Below, one piece after another: positions 50,744-60,195 of a DNA stretch of 64,000 bases (position 1 is its first letter; each line of letters starts with the position of its first letter). Below the pieces are notes generated by a model, which was not told the origin of the DNA, searched no databases, and saw nothing but the letters and a program-made list of their open reading frames with translations. The position numbers were made by a program, and so were the translations under genes. The stretch comes from Thalassospira profundimaris (GTDB lineage: Bacteria > Pseudomonadota > Alphaproteobacteria > Rhodospirillales > Thalassospiraceae): NCBI RefSeq assembly GCF_003326795.1, contig NZ_JPWI01000004.1, forward strand, positions 186,001 through 250,000. The letters run 5' to 3'.

Positions 50744-51697
50744 TCAAAGGGACGACTTTTCCGCCAGCTTGGCGCGGCTTTCAACCGCATCCTGTGTCAG
50801 GTTCCAGACCGTTGTGCCATCCGTTTCAGCCGTGAGGCTTGCCATGGCAAGGCCGGATGCAACGGCTCCGTCAAAGGTGCAATCTGGTTTGGTGTAGGCG
50901 GACAGGAACCCGGAATAAAACGCGTCACCTGCGCCATTTACATCACGCACTCTGGTCGGAAGCGGATCCCAGAACGCGGTTCCTGCGTGTTCAGAGGAAG
51001 TCACGATCCCGGTCGCCCCAAGCGTGATGATGACATCAGGTATGCCTTTGCCACGCAGCAACTCGATCGCAGTTTTGGCCTGACTCTTGTCATTGATCTC
51101 GATGCCGGTCAGAACCTGTGCTTCGGCGCGGTTGGCAATGAGAAGATCAAGTTTGCCAAGCACTTCCTTGAAACGTACGGCCTTGCTTGGTGACACTGTT
51201 GCTGCACACATCTTTGTGCTGCCCTTGTTGTCAGCAAGCCAGGCGATGGTGCTGGCCGGCAGGTTGGCATCAATCAGCCACCAGGGCCATGCTTGCAGGT
51301 TGGCAAGTTGCGGTAAGAGCCGTTCGATGGTCAGAAGGTCGTAGACCTCGGCATCCATCATACCCATTGCAAGTTCACCTGTTTCATCAAGAATTGCGGT
51401 ATAGCCCGCTGTATGCTTGCCTTCGAACTTCATCATCCGGCGGGTGTCGATCCCGATTTCCGCAAGGGCTGCAATCACGTGTTCACCGTCGCCGTCATCT
51501 CCGACTGCGCCCAGCATTGCGACATTGTTTCCCAGCAGACGCAAATGTACGGCAATGTTCCGTGCGACCCCGCCCGGTTTGCGATGAAGGGTCCGAACCG
51601 GATTGGATGCAGCCGGAATATAATGTCCCGTGCATTGCAATGTACGATCAAAATGCGCGGCGCCAAAGCACAGGATATTGGCAGAGTGGGTGATCAC
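50744..51697 (-). CDS. PfkB family carbohydrate/nucleoside kinase
   Basis: The product is about 317 residues. It opens with ILCFGAAHFDRTLQC and GGVARNIAVHLRLLG, and has the catalytic aspartate in DVNGAGDAFYSGFLSA near residue 250. Layout resembles PsuK-type (pseudouridine) and other nucleoside kinases. A periplasmic nucleotidase gene follows nearby and a nucleoside transport operon lies beyond, which favours a nucleoside or ribose substrate, but this is inference. I use GTG at 51697 (AAGAAGAG upstream); the frame also has a TTG at 51742. No psuG homologue is adjacent. Confidence 0.8.
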   Translation of the reverse strand: MITHSANILCFGAAHFDRTLQCTGHYIPAASNPVRTLHRKPGGVARNIAVHLRLLGNNVAMLGAVGDDGDGEHVIAALAEIGIDTRRMMKFEGKHTAGYTAILDETGELAMGMMDAEVYDLLTIERLLPQLANLQAWPWWLIDANLPASTIAWLADNKGSTKMCAATVSPSKAVRFKEVLGKLDLLIANRAEAQVLTGIEINDKSQAKTAIELLRGKGIPDVIITLGATGIVTSSEHAGTAFWDPLPTRVRDVNGAGDAFYSGFLSAYTKPDCTFDGAVASGLAMASLTAETDGTTVWNLTQDAVESRAKLAEKSSL

Positions 51698-51787
51698 GTT
51701 ATGTCGCTCTTCTTGGTGGATGGGCTCGTCAGTGACGGGCAATTATCAGCCAGCGAATGTCATAAGCTGTGAGCCTGCGCAAAGGCA

Positions 51788-51824
51788 AGAAAAACAAAAA
51801 GGGGCGGCTCATATGAGCCGCCCC
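51788..51824 (-). terminator. Terminator of the 5'-nucleotidase gene, built from a perfect palindrome
   Basis: GGGGCGGCTCAT/ATGAGCCGCCCC (51801-51824) is a 24-base perfect palindrome followed on the minus strand by TTTTTGTTTTTC, so it ends transcription of the upstream minus-strand nucleotidase gene. Confidence 0.85.
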
Positions 51825-51850
51825 CCTGGATTTGGTGCAGGATGAAATCC

Positions 51851-53446
51851 TTATTTCATCATGATCCGGTCTTTTGCCATTGGCGTCATCGGGGAGTTGT
51901 TGGCGATATAGTCCGCGACTGCCTGTTCAAGGTTCGGACCGAAGTCATAAACATCACTTGCATTGTCACGGAACAGGGCATAGCCGTCGCCGCCATTGCG
52001 CATGAAGTCGTTGGAAACAACACCATAGAGTTTGTTCATATCGATAGGAACAAAGTCGTCACCCTCGGCAACCATGACATTGGATACGCGGGATCCAACC
52101 GGCTGTGACAGATCGAGGTCGAACTTAAGACCTGCGATCTGCGGGAACTGGCCCTTGTCCTCGTCGACTTTGGAAACACCATGTTCAAGCGATGCTACAA
52201 CGTCCTTGCCCGAGAGCTTGAAAGTCGCCAATGCATTCTGGAACGGCAGTACAGTCAGGACTTCACCCATTGTTACAGTACCTTCGTCGATGCTTGCGCG
52301 CACGCCACCACCATTCTGGATGGCGATCTGATAACCATCACCAGCCTTCCAAAGCATGGCGTCGGCGATCAGGGATCCCATCGAACATTCCATATGACGG
52401 CAGCTTTCGCGCGATCCGTCAGCGGCCGTAGTAAACGTACCGACTTCGATATTGCGAACGGCGTCAACTTTCTTGCTGGCTTCGGCAATTACAGCAAGGA
52501 CGTCCTCGGCAGGTTTGACACTTGCATCAAGCGGGATCGGTTCGCCCGACCATGCGGTGGCAACACCATTATCGTCAAAGGTGACGTTGAGCTCACCAAG
52601 ATAACGGCTATAGGCATAAGCCTGAACGACCAGAACCGGCTTGCCATCCGGTGCGGTTTCAACAACCGGGTAGGGATAGTTGGCCTTTTCATTGGTATTC
52701 GAAAACAGCTGGTTGTCGTGACCGCCGACAATGACGTCAATGCCACTGACGGTGCGCGCGAGTTCGAAATCCTTGTAGGAGCCGGAATGGCTCATGACGA
52801 TGATTTTGTTTACCCCCTTAAGGCGCAGTCGTGCGACCGAATAGCGTAGTGCCATTTCTGAGTCGGTAATTGAAACCTTGTCACCGGGGCTTGAAATATC
52901 GGGAGTTTCTTCGGTGGTGATACCGATCAGGCCAATCTTTTCGCCGCCAAGTTCGACAATGGTATCGGGGATAATCTTGCCCTTGAGGCTCGATGCTGCG
53001 CTCGGATGCACGTTGGCGGACAGAACGGGAACCGTGCTTGCCTTGATAAAGGCTTCAAGGACTTCGGGACCATCATCAAACTCGTGGTTCCCGATTGTCA
53101 TGGCGTCATAGCCCGCCATAGCCATCAACTCGGCGGTCAGTTTGCCCTTGTACGTTGAATAGTAAAGCGATCCCTGAAACTGGTCACCACCATCAAGAGC
53201 GAGAACATTCCCGCCTTCCGCCTTTGCATCACGGATGGCTGTTGCAAGACGGGCATATCCGCCAAAGCATTTGCCCTCTGCGTCGTCTTCGGCCTTGCAG
53301 GTGTTGTTATATTTCGTAACCGATTCAACGCGATCATGGACGTCATTGGTGTGGAGGATGCGCAAGTCGTAATCAGCCAATGCGCTTCCTGCACCAAAGG
53401 TCAACATGGTGCAAGCCGACAGCAATCCTGCAATTTTTTGTTTCAT
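51851..53446 (-). CDS. Periplasmic 5'-nucleotidase/metallophosphatase (UshA-like)
   Basis: The product is 531 residues. A signal peptide (about 1-24, ALA cleavage) leads to a metallophosphatase domain: HTNDVHDR (about 32-39), DGGDQFQG, GNHEFDDG, SHSGSYKD and GGHDNQLF carry the two-metal site. The C-terminal 5'-nucleotidase domain has QNGGGVRASI and NDFMRNGGDGY. It splits nucleotides to nucleosides in the periplasm. The neighbouring nucleoside uptake and salvage genes fit. The ATG at 53446 is preceded by GTTGGAGAG. A hairpin (53470-53494) lies in its leader. Confidence 0.93.
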   Translation of the reverse strand: MKQKIAGLLSACTMLTFGAGSALADYDLRILHTNDVHDRVESVTKYNNTCKAEDDAEGKCFGGYARLATAIRDAKAEGGNVLALDGGDQFQGSLYYSTYKGKLTAELMAMAGYDAMTIGNHEFDDGPEVLEAFIKASTVPVLSANVHPSAASSLKGKIIPDTIVELGGEKIGLIGITTEETPDISSPGDKVSITDSEMALRYSVARLRLKGVNKIIVMSHSGSYKDFELARTVSGIDVIVGGHDNQLFSNTNEKANYPYPVVETAPDGKPVLVVQAYAYSRYLGELNVTFDDNGVATAWSGEPIPLDASVKPAEDVLAVIAEASKKVDAVRNIEVGTFTTAADGSRESCRHMECSMGSLIADAMLWKAGDGYQIAIQNGGGVRASIDEGTVTMGEVLTVLPFQNALATFKLSGKDVVASLEHGVSKVDEDKGQFPQIAGLKFDLDLSQPVGSRVSNVMVAEGDDFVPIDMNKLYGVVSNDFMRNGGDGYALFRDNASDVYDFGPNLEQAVADYIANNSPMTPMAKDRIMMK

Positions 53447-53469
53447 TACTACTCTCCAACAAAGAGGCT

Positions 53470-53494
53470 CTTTTCCCGTCCCTCACGGGAAAAG
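53470..53494. promoter_or_regulatory. Hairpin in the leader of the 5'-nucleotidase gene
   Basis: CTTTTCCCGT/ACGGGAAAAG (ten base pairs, five-base loop) lies 24 bases before the ATG on the minus strand. There is no T-run, so it is a leader structure or protein site. Confidence 0.5.
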
Positions 53495-53495
53495 A

Positions 53496-54061
53496 TACCA
53501 TCACAGATCAGAATTTCCGGGAGTGAAGTTTTCCCCTGCGCGGAATGCTAGCATCAAAATTATTCAAGGGGTATGCCCGGTTGATTACGGCGGGATGAAA
53601 CTTGATCAATATGTGATCGTCATCGCGGTAAACAGAATGTCGGGAAGAATCGATTTAATCTCCAAAGTGGCTGATCGATGCATTTTCTTGAAAATTTTAT
53701 TGGGCGAATTATTAAGTCTGCCGAGAAAATATATCTTCTGGAAATCTGTCTGCGAGTTTTGGGCCCGCTTCGGGAATCTAAGGGAAACCCCGCAGAAAAA
53801 GGACCCGATGGTTGATTCGGATCAGGACGATTTTGACCGGATGGACAGGTTTTGTCTTTCCCTTGCGTGGTCGGCTATTTACAGGGCACTATATTTTGTA
53901 GTTACCATAAGCATTCACACCATGAACAAGCGGAATGCTAAGGTTGAGGGACCGTAGCAACACCGATATGGTGGAAATACGTTTTTTCGATGAGGGAGTT
54001 CCCCCGGTTAAGGGCACCGGCGGGAAGAATAATCAGAATTCAAGCAATGAAGGGCATCGGA
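53496..54061 (+). other. Long gene-free stretch before the nucleoside uptake operon
   Basis: About 570 bases with no credible gene. A frame of 183 codons crosses it but starts inside the nucleotidase gene on the other strand and has no homologue that I recognise. A TATATT box at 53890-53895 is a possible -10 region. After it, a GC-rich inverted pair CCGG...CCGG (54004-54020) lies close to the start. The stretch could hold regulatory sites or a leader that senses nucleosides; I see no known riboswitch consensus. Confidence 0.5.
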
Positions 54062-55057
54062 ATGAAAAAGCTTCTGACCTCGGTGGTCGCGGCTGTTGCC
54101 TGCTATGCAGGTGTTGCTTCGGCTGCAGAAATCAAACCGGCAGTGGTCTATGACCTTGGTGGCCGCTTTGACCGTTCGTTTAACCAGGGCGCATACAACG
54201 GCGCCGAAAAATACAAGGCAGACACCGGTACCGAGTATCGCGACTTTGAAATCCAGAACGATTCCCAGCGCGAACAGGCAATGCGGAACTTCGCGCGTCG
54301 CGGTATGAACCCGATCGTCGCAATCGGTTTCTCGCAGGCATCTGCACTTGAAAAAGTCGCAAAAGAATTCCCGGAAACCAAATTCACCATCGTGGACATG
54401 GTTGTCGACCTTCCGAATGTTCAGTCGGTCGTGTTCAAAGAGCACGAAGGTTCGTTCCTGGTTGGTGTCCTTGCTGCCATGGCTTCGAAAACCGAAAAAG
54501 TTGGCTTTGTTGGCGGTATGGACATTCCGCTGATCCGCAAATTTGCTTGCGGTTATGTTCAGGGTGTCAAACACGCTGACCCGAATGCAGAAGTCTTCCA
54601 GAACATGACCGGCACCACCGGTGCTGCATGGAACGACCCGGTGAAGGGTGGCGAACTTGCAAAGTCGCAGTTTGACCGTGGCGCAGACGTTGTTTACCAC
54701 GCAGCCGGTGGTACCGGCGTTGGTGTTCTTCAGGCCGCTGCAGACGCAGGCAAGCTTGGTATTGGCGTTGACTCCAACCAGAACGCATTGCACCCGGGTT
54801 CGGTTCTGACCTCGATGCTCAAGCGTGTTGATGTTGCTGTTTACGAAGCATTTGCTTCGGCAGCAGGTGACAACTGGAAGCCGGGCCTGACCATTCTTGG
54901 TCTTGCCGAAGGCGGTGTTGACTGGGCTCTTGATGAGAACAACGAGAAACTCATCACCCCTGAAATGAAAGAAGCCGTCGCCAAGGCGAAGGAAGCAATC
55001 ACGTCAGGTAGCCTTGAAGTCCATGATTACATGAGCGACAGCGCTTGCCCGATGTAA
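54062..55057 (+). CDS. BMP family ABC transporter substrate-binding protein (nucleoside)
   Basis: The product is 331 residues. The signal peptide ends in ASA near residue 21, and the mature protein begins KPAVVYDLGGRFDRSFNQGAYNG-like (BMP signature, given in part). The BMP fold binds purine nucleosides, and the asparagine-containing GGRFDRSFN loop is typical. It carries nucleosides in the periplasm to the NupA-type transporter. The ATG at 54062 has AAGGG seven bases upstream; other ATGs at 53990 and 54047 are less good. First gene of the operon. Confidence 0.94.
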   Translation: MKKLLTSVVAAVACYAGVASAAEIKPAVVYDLGGRFDRSFNQGAYNGAEKYKADTGTEYRDFEIQNDSQREQAMRNFARRGMNPIVAIGFSQASALEKVAKEFPETKFTIVDMVVDLPNVQSVVFKEHEGSFLVGVLAAMASKTEKVGFVGGMDIPLIRKFACGYVQGVKHADPNAEVFQNMTGTTGAAWNDPVKGGELAKSQFDRGADVVYHAAGGTGVGVLQAAADAGKLGIGVDSNQNALHPGSVLTSMLKRVDVAVYEAFASAAGDNWKPGLTILGLAEGGVDWALDENNEKLITPEMKEAVAKAKEAITSGSLEVHDYMSDSACPM

Positions 55058-55087
55058 GGCAGCCTTGAAGCAAACCGGGGATTTGTA

Positions 55088-56683
55088 GTGTCGGATACGA
55101 TGCATCAAATGCACGGCACCGGGGAAACCGGTGCCGTGCAACCCGCTATTGAACTGCGTGGCATTGACAAGCGGTTCGGAGCGGTACACGCAAACAAGGA
55201 AATCGACCTTAAGGTCGATAAGGGAACAATCCACGGTATCGTGGGGGAGAATGGGGCAGGCAAGTCGACCCTGATGAGTATTCTGTATGGCTTTTATCAG
55301 GCCGATGCAGGAACAATTCATGTCGATGGCAAGCTTTGTGATATCAGGGGTTCCGAAGATGCCATTGCCGTCGGGATCGGCATGGTTCATCAGCACTTCA
55401 TGCTGGTCGAGACATTTCCGGTTCTTGAGAACGTAATTCTCGGTGTTGAGGGCGGGGCAGTTCTGCGCGACGGTGTTGACCGGGCACGCGAAGAACTTCA
55501 GCGACTTGAGCGCGAATATTCGCTCGACATTGATCCGGATGCCATTGTTGGTGATCTGTCGGTCGGTCTTCAGCAGCGCGTTGAAATTCTCAAGGCACTG
55601 TTCCGTGGTGCTGAAATTCTTATTCTGGATGAACCGACCGGTGTTCTGACCCCGCAAGAGGCAGACCATCTTTTCCGTATTCTTGAAACCCTCAAAGAGC
55701 AGGGCAAGACGGTGGTTCTGATCACCCATAAATTGCGCGAAATCATGGCTGCAACGGACAATGTTTCCGTCATGCGTCAGGGCGCAATGGTGGCGCATCG
55801 CAAAACAGCGGAAACCAGTCCCGAAGAACTTTCCGAATTAATGGTTGGGCGCAAGGTGTTGTTACGCCTTGAAAAAGGTGATGCGAACCCGGCTGATACC
55901 GTTCTTAAGGTCGAAAACCTGTGCGTTGATAATGCGCAGGGTGTTCGCAAGGTCAAAAATGCAAGCTTCAACGTTCGCGCAGGCGAGATTGTCGGGATTG
56001 CCGGTGTGTCCGGCAACGGTCAAAGCGAGTTGCTAGAGGCGCTTGGCGGTATCCGTTCTGTGTCTGAAGGCGTTGTCGAGTTGAATGGTCAGGACGTGAC
56101 GCCGGGTAAAGGTGTTGACGCAGCCGAATTGCGTCGTCGTGGTGTGGCCCATGTCCCTGAAGACCGTCATCGTATGGCGATGGTAACGGCCTTTTCTGCA
56201 AAGGAAGCAGCCATTCTGGGGTACGAGGACGACCCGGCCTACCAAAAGGGTGTCTTCCTGGACTGGCAAGCGATTTCGAATGCCACAGCCAATATGATGT
56301 CCGAATTTGATGTCCGTCCGGCCAATCCGGACCTGAAGGCTGCCAATTTCTCGGGTGGCAACCAGCAAAAACTGGTTCTGGCGCGTGAAATCATGCGTAA
56401 TCCGGAACTGCTTCTGGTCGGGCAGCCGACCCGTGGTGTTGATATCGGTGCTATTGAATTCATTCACAAACGTATTGTCGCCATGCGGGACGCGGGCAAA
56501 GCCGTTCTCTTGGTGTCCGTGGAGCTTGACGAAATCATGTCGCTTGCCGACCGAATTCTGGTGATGTGCGATGGTGCCATCATCGGCGAAGTCGCTGCCT
56601 CTGAGGCGAATGAACGTGTCCTTGGCCTGATGATGGCCGGTGTTGATCCGAACGAAGCCAAGGCAGTGGAGGGCCAGTCATGA
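55088..56683 (+). CDS. Nucleoside ABC transporter ATP-binding protein (two domains)
   Basis: The product is 531 residues with two ABC domains. The first has Walker A GENGAGKST (53-61), a signature LSVGLQQRVE, and Walker B LILDEPT. The second (about 285-520) has a degenerate P-loop VSGNGQSE, a good signature NFSGGNQQKL and the LLVGQPTRG Walker B variant. This asymmetry is usual in NupA/RbsA-like importers. The start is a GTG at 55088 with GGGG upstream; an ATG at 55100 is an alternative. It overlaps the first permease gene by four bases. Confidence 0.94.
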   Translation: MSDTMHQMHGTGETGAVQPAIELRGIDKRFGAVHANKEIDLKVDKGTIHGIVGENGAGKSTLMSILYGFYQADAGTIHVDGKLCDIRGSEDAIAVGIGMVHQHFMLVETFPVLENVILGVEGGAVLRDGVDRAREELQRLEREYSLDIDPDAIVGDLSVGLQQRVEILKALFRGAEILILDEPTGVLTPQEADHLFRILETLKEQGKTVVLITHKLREIMAATDNVSVMRQGAMVAHRKTAETSPEELSELMVGRKVLLRLEKGDANPADTVLKVENLCVDNAQGVRKVKNASFNVRAGEIVGIAGVSGNGQSELLEALGGIRSVSEGVVELNGQDVTPGKGVDAAELRRRGVAHVPEDRHRMAMVTAFSAKEAAILGYEDDPAYQKGVFLDWQAISNATANMMSEFDVRPANPDLKAANFSGGNQQKLVLAREIMRNPELLLVGQPTRGVDIGAIEFIHKRIVAMRDAGKAVLLVSVELDEIMSLADRILVMCDGAIIGEVAASEANERVLGLMMAGVDPNEAKAVEGQS

Positions 56684-57798
56684 GCACGACCGTCCAGTTG
56701 CCGCGTTGGATTGACGTTGGCGCCTTGCCATTAATGAACCTGCTGCTGGCTCTTTTGATTTCGGGGCTCGTGGTTCTGGCGATTGGCGAAAACCCCGTCC
56801 AGGTGGTGGAAATTCTGCTTTATGGTGCATTCGGTTATGAGGAAGCGTGGGGTTATACGCTTTATTACACCACAAACTTCATCTTTACCGGTTTGGCATT
56901 CGCCGTTGCTTTCCATTGCGGACTTTTCAATATCGGTGCCGAAGGGCAGGCCTATGTCGGTGGGCTTGGTGTAACACTTGCTGCCCTTTACCTTGATTTC
57001 CTGCCATTTCCGGTGATGCTGGTTGTCGGGATGCTGGGAGCCATGATCTTTGGGGCTGCATGGGCCTATATTCCCGCCTATCTGCAGGCACGCCGCGGAT
57101 CACACATCGTGATCACGACGATCATGTTCAACTTCATCGCATCGTCGCTGATGGTTTATCTTTTGGTCAATGTTCTGCGACCGGAAGGGTCTATGACCCC
57201 GGAAAGCGAACAGATCGCCGAAAATCTGCGTTTGCCGTTCATTCATGATATAGCGGCGGCATTCGGCATCGAAATGGCTTCGAGCCCGCTTAACCTGTCA
57301 TTTGTCTATGCGCTGGTTGCCAGTGTCATGGTGTGGCTGTTCATCTGGCATACGCGTTGGGGATATGCGATCAGAACTGTTGGGGCAAATGCAGTTGCTG
57401 CGACCTATGCCGGGATCGAGCCGGGAAAATTCATCATTATTGCAATGATGATTTCCGGTGCTTTGTCTTCCTTCATGGCACTTAACGAGGTTATGGGCGT
57501 TCAACACCGGTTGCTGATTGATTTTACAGCCGGTTACGGGTTTGTCGGGATCGCCGTGGCCCTGATGGGGCGGAACCATCCGTTTGGTATCTTCCTTGCG
57601 GCCTTGCTGTTCGGGATGCTTTATCAGGGTGGGGCGGAACTTTCCTTTGAAATTCCGACCATCTCCAATGACATGGTTGTGGTTATTCAAGGTCTTGTGA
57701 TCCTGTTTACCGGTGCCATGGAGCATATGTTCCGTCCGCGCGTCACCAAGATGTACACCGCGTGGCGTTTGCGGCGTGACGCGCAGGAGGCAGCGTGA
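56680..57798 (+). CDS. Nucleoside ABC transporter permease, first subunit
   Basis: The product is 372 residues with about nine to ten membrane segments. It has the BPD_transp_2-type motif FNIGAEGQAYVGGLG near residue 85 and a GANAVAATYAGIEPGKF loop. Larger than its partner, like NupP in BMP-type systems. It forms the channel with the second permease. Its ATG overlaps the ATPase gene (ATGA). Confidence 0.93.
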   Translation: MSTTVQLPRWIDVGALPLMNLLLALLISGLVVLAIGENPVQVVEILLYGAFGYEEAWGYTLYYTTNFIFTGLAFAVAFHCGLFNIGAEGQAYVGGLGVTLAALYLDFLPFPVMLVVGMLGAMIFGAAWAYIPAYLQARRGSHIVITTIMFNFIASSLMVYLLVNVLRPEGSMTPESEQIAENLRLPFIHDIAAAFGIEMASSPLNLSFVYALVASVMVWLFIWHTRWGYAIRTVGANAVAATYAGIEPGKFIIIAMMISGALSSFMALNEVMGVQHRLLIDFTAGYGFVGIAVALMGRNHPFGIFLAALLFGMLYQGGAELSFEIPTISNDMVVVIQGLVILFTGAMEHMFRPRVTKMYTAWRLRRDAQEAA

Positions 57799-58769
57799 TG
57801 GAAAATTTTGAACTCGTCATTCTGTTGCTTGATGCAACCTTGCGAACCTCGACGCCTCTTATTCTTGCGGCCCTTGCAGGCATGTTTTCAGAACGGTCGG
57901 GTACGATCAACCTTGCCCTTGAAGGCATGATGCTGGGCGGTGCGTTTTCTGCGGCGGCAGTTGCCTTTTATATGAATGACCCGTGGATTGGCCTTTTGGC
58001 GGCAATCGCAACAACGATTGCCTTGTCTTTGCTTCACGGCTTTGCCTGCATCACGCATAAAGGCAATCAGGTTGTCTCGGGTATGGCGATCAATATTCTG
58101 ATGTCGGGCCTGACGGCACTTGTCGGTATTGCCCTGTTTGCACAGGGGGGCAAAACTCCGGCACTCGACAAGGCTGCTCGTTTTCAGCCAATTACCTTGC
58201 CCGGTGCCGAAGCAGTGAAGGACGTGCCAATCATCGGCCCGATCTATTTCGAACTTCTGAGTGGCCACAATATCCTTGTCTATATCGCGTTTCTTGCTGT
58301 TCCGGCTGCCTGGTGGGTGATGTATCGCACGCGATTTGGCTTGCGCCTGCGTGCTGTGGGTGAGAACCCGGGCGCAGTCGATACTGCTGGTATCGGCGTT
58401 GTCGCCATGCGCTATCGTGCCGTCATTTGCAGTGGTGTTCTTGTTGGTATGTCCGGTGCCTATCTCTCGACGGCGCAAGGGGCGTCCTTCTTGCAGGATA
58501 TGACGGCCGGCAAGGGTTATATTGCGCTTGCCGCGATGGTGTTTGGTAAGTGGCGTCCGTTCCCGGCATTGGCGGCGTGTCTGCTGTTTGGCTTCCTTGA
58601 TGCTGCAGCCACCCGTTTGCAGGGGGTTGTCTTGCCAGGTATCGGTGAAGTGCCGGTCCAGCTGGTACAGGCATTGCCATATGTTCTGACGGTTATTTTG
58701 CTGGCGGGCTTTATCGGGCGTGCAATTCCGCCCAAGGCTCTTGGCCGTCCATATGTGAAAGAACGCTAA
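57798..58769 (+). CDS. Nucleoside ABC transporter permease, second subunit
   Basis: The product is 323 residues. It has the paired motif AGMFSERSGTINLALEGMM near the N-terminus and a GENPGAVDTAGIGV loop, the family pattern of NupQ-type subunits. I use the ATG at 57798, seven bases after AGGAGG; the GTG just before it is in frame. It overlaps the previous stop by one base. It is co-directional with cdd after a 150-base gap that contains two small hairpins. Confidence 0.93.
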   Translation: MENFELVILLLDATLRTSTPLILAALAGMFSERSGTINLALEGMMLGGAFSAAAVAFYMNDPWIGLLAAIATTIALSLLHGFACITHKGNQVVSGMAINILMSGLTALVGIALFAQGGKTPALDKAARFQPITLPGAEAVKDVPIIGPIYFELLSGHNILVYIAFLAVPAAWWVMYRTRFGLRLRAVGENPGAVDTAGIGVVAMRYRAVICSGVLVGMSGAYLSTAQGASFLQDMTAGKGYIALAAMVFGKWRPFPALAACLLFGFLDAAATRLQGVVLPGIGEVPVQLVQALPYVLTVILLAGFIGRAIPPKALGRPYVKER

Positions 58770-58779
58770 GTTTAGTGAC

Positions 58780-58846
58780 GTCCGGTTGCAGGGTAAAATG
58801 CGCGACCGGACATTTCTTCTTGCGATTAATGACGGCAAAAGGCCGT
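58780..58846 (+). other. Two stem-loops between the permease gene and cdd
   Basis: GTCCGGT/ACCGGAC (58780-58811, 18-base loop) and ACGGC/GCCGT (58832-58846, loop AAAAG) lie in the only sizeable gap of the operon. Each has a modest T-rich tail (ATTTCTTCTT; TTTC). They could reduce read-through or mark mRNA processing between the transporter and enzyme parts. Confidence 0.5.
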
Positions 58847-58919
58847 TTCATTACCACATGTCAGATGAATAGCGTGTCCGGATCGGGGCACGCATAAACT
58901 ATGAGACAGGATTACGAAG

Positions 58920-59333
58920 ATGGGTGATCTGAAACAGGCACCGCGCGACTTGATTGATGCAGCACTGGCTGCACGCGACAAGGCTTATGCGCCATATTCC
59001 AGGTTTCATGTCGGTGCTGCCTTGCGCACGGCAGAGGGCAATGTGATTGCAGGCTGTAACGTTGAAAACGCAGCCTATCCCGAAGGCGTCTGTGCCGAAG
59101 CGGGGGCGATTTCGGCCATGGTTCTTTCGGGGGAAACCAAGTTCGACGAGATAGTCGTTGTCGGTCTTGGCGATGTGGCGTGCACGCCGTGTGGTGGTTG
59201 CCGACAAAAGATCCGGGAGTTTACCGGCAGTGATGCGACCATTTTCATTATCAATGATGCTGGCAAGACACTACTGACTCTTACACGCGAAGAGCTTATT
59301 CCCCATTCCTTTGGACCGGAGAATTTGAAATGA
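58920..59333 (+). CDS. cdd: Cytidine deaminase
   Basis: The product is 137 residues of the small tetrameric type. Zinc ligands are C58 (in GVCAEAGA, with catalytic Glu60) and C91 and C94 in CTPCGGCRQK. The substrate loop NVENAAYPEG is intact. It turns cytidine and deoxycytidine to uridine forms. The ATG has AGGATTACGAAG upstream. It overlaps the purine nucleoside phosphorylase gene by four bases. Confidence 0.96.
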   Translation: MGDLKQAPRDLIDAALAARDKAYAPYSRFHVGAALRTAEGNVIAGCNVENAAYPEGVCAEAGAISAMVLSGETKFDEIVVVGLGDVACTPCGGCRQKIREFTGSDATIFIINDAGKTLLTLTREELIPHSFGPENLK

Positions 59334-60136
59334 GCAATGTAAAAGCTGCGTTGGACGTCATTGCGTCGAAGGCACCGGGTTTCAAGGCCGAGGTTGCCCT
59401 GGTTCTTGGCAGTGGTCTGGGCGGGGTTGTTGATGCGGTAAGTGACGCCATTAGCATTTCCTACGCGGAGCTGCCGGGCTTTCCACGTCCGACTGTTGTT
59501 GGACATGGCGGGACACTTGTGCTGGGACGGATCGGTGGTGTTTCGGTTGCTGTGATGCAGGGGCGGGCGCATTTCTATGAGCATGGCCGCTCTGACCTGA
59601 TGGCGGAGCCGCTTGAAACGCTGCGTGAACTTGGGGCCGAGAAACTTATCCTGACCAATGCGGCAGGGTCATTGATCCCCGAAGCCGTTCCGGGAAGCCT
59701 GATGCTGATTACCGATCATATCAGCCTGTTCGGGCCAAATCCGCTGATTGGTTATCATGGCAATGACAGGTTCGTTGGCATGGATATGCCCTATGATCCG
59801 GAAATCGGTTCGGGGTTGCACGATACCGCAGCAAAGCTTGGTATTAAATTGTTTGAAGGCACTTATTGCTGGTGCACGGGGCCAAGCTTCGAGACGCCTG
59901 CGGAAATTCGCGCACTCAAGGTTCTGGGGGCGGACGCTGTTGGTATGTCGACCGTACCCGAAAATATCCTTGCCCGTCGTCTTGGTTTCAAGGTGGCGGC
60001 AATTTCAAATGTCACGAACCTTGCTGCTGGCATGAGCCCAACACCGCTTAGCCATGAACAGACCCTTGATATGTCCAAGGAAGGTGCTTCCAATCTTATC
60101 AAGATCCTGTTGCAGTATTTCTCGGGTTCTGCATAA
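59330..60136 (+). CDS. Purine nucleoside phosphorylase, trimeric type (PunA/DeoD-like)
   Basis: The product is 268 residues of the trimeric PNP/MTAP family. The motifs LVLGSGLGGVVD, MQGRAHFYEHG (phosphate and ribose contacts), GPSFETPAEIR, GMSTVPE and the purine-site SNVTNLAAGM are all seen. It phosphorolyses inosine or guanosine to the base and ribose 1-phosphate. It overlaps cdd and lies 59 bases before deoA. Confidence 0.95.
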   Translation: MSNVKAALDVIASKAPGFKAEVALVLGSGLGGVVDAVSDAISISYAELPGFPRPTVVGHGGTLVLGRIGGVSVAVMQGRAHFYEHGRSDLMAEPLETLRELGAEKLILTNAAGSLIPEAVPGSLMLITDHISLFGPNPLIGYHGNDRFVGMDMPYDPEIGSGLHDTAAKLGIKLFEGTYCWCTGPSFETPAEIRALKVLGADAVGMSTVPENILARRLGFKVAAISNVTNLAAGMSPTPLSHEQTLDMSKEGASNLIKILLQYFSGSA

Positions 60137-60195
60137 AGCCGATTTTCAATTTCGGTTTTGGTACCCCATAACGACAAGCGTGCAGGAGACAGCAA

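Noticed and set aside
51801-51824. 24-base perfect palindrome as a recombination or operator site
   Set aside because: The T-run on the minus strand and its position after the nucleotidase gene explain it as a terminator.
53406-53957. A 183-codon plus-strand frame before the BMP gene
   Set aside because: It starts inside the opposite-strand nucleotidase gene, has no good ribosome site and no recognisable pattern. Kept as non-coding, though a shorter gene within it cannot be fully excluded.
57888-58838. A 316-codon minus-strand frame
   Set aside because: Antisense to the second nucleoside permease gene.
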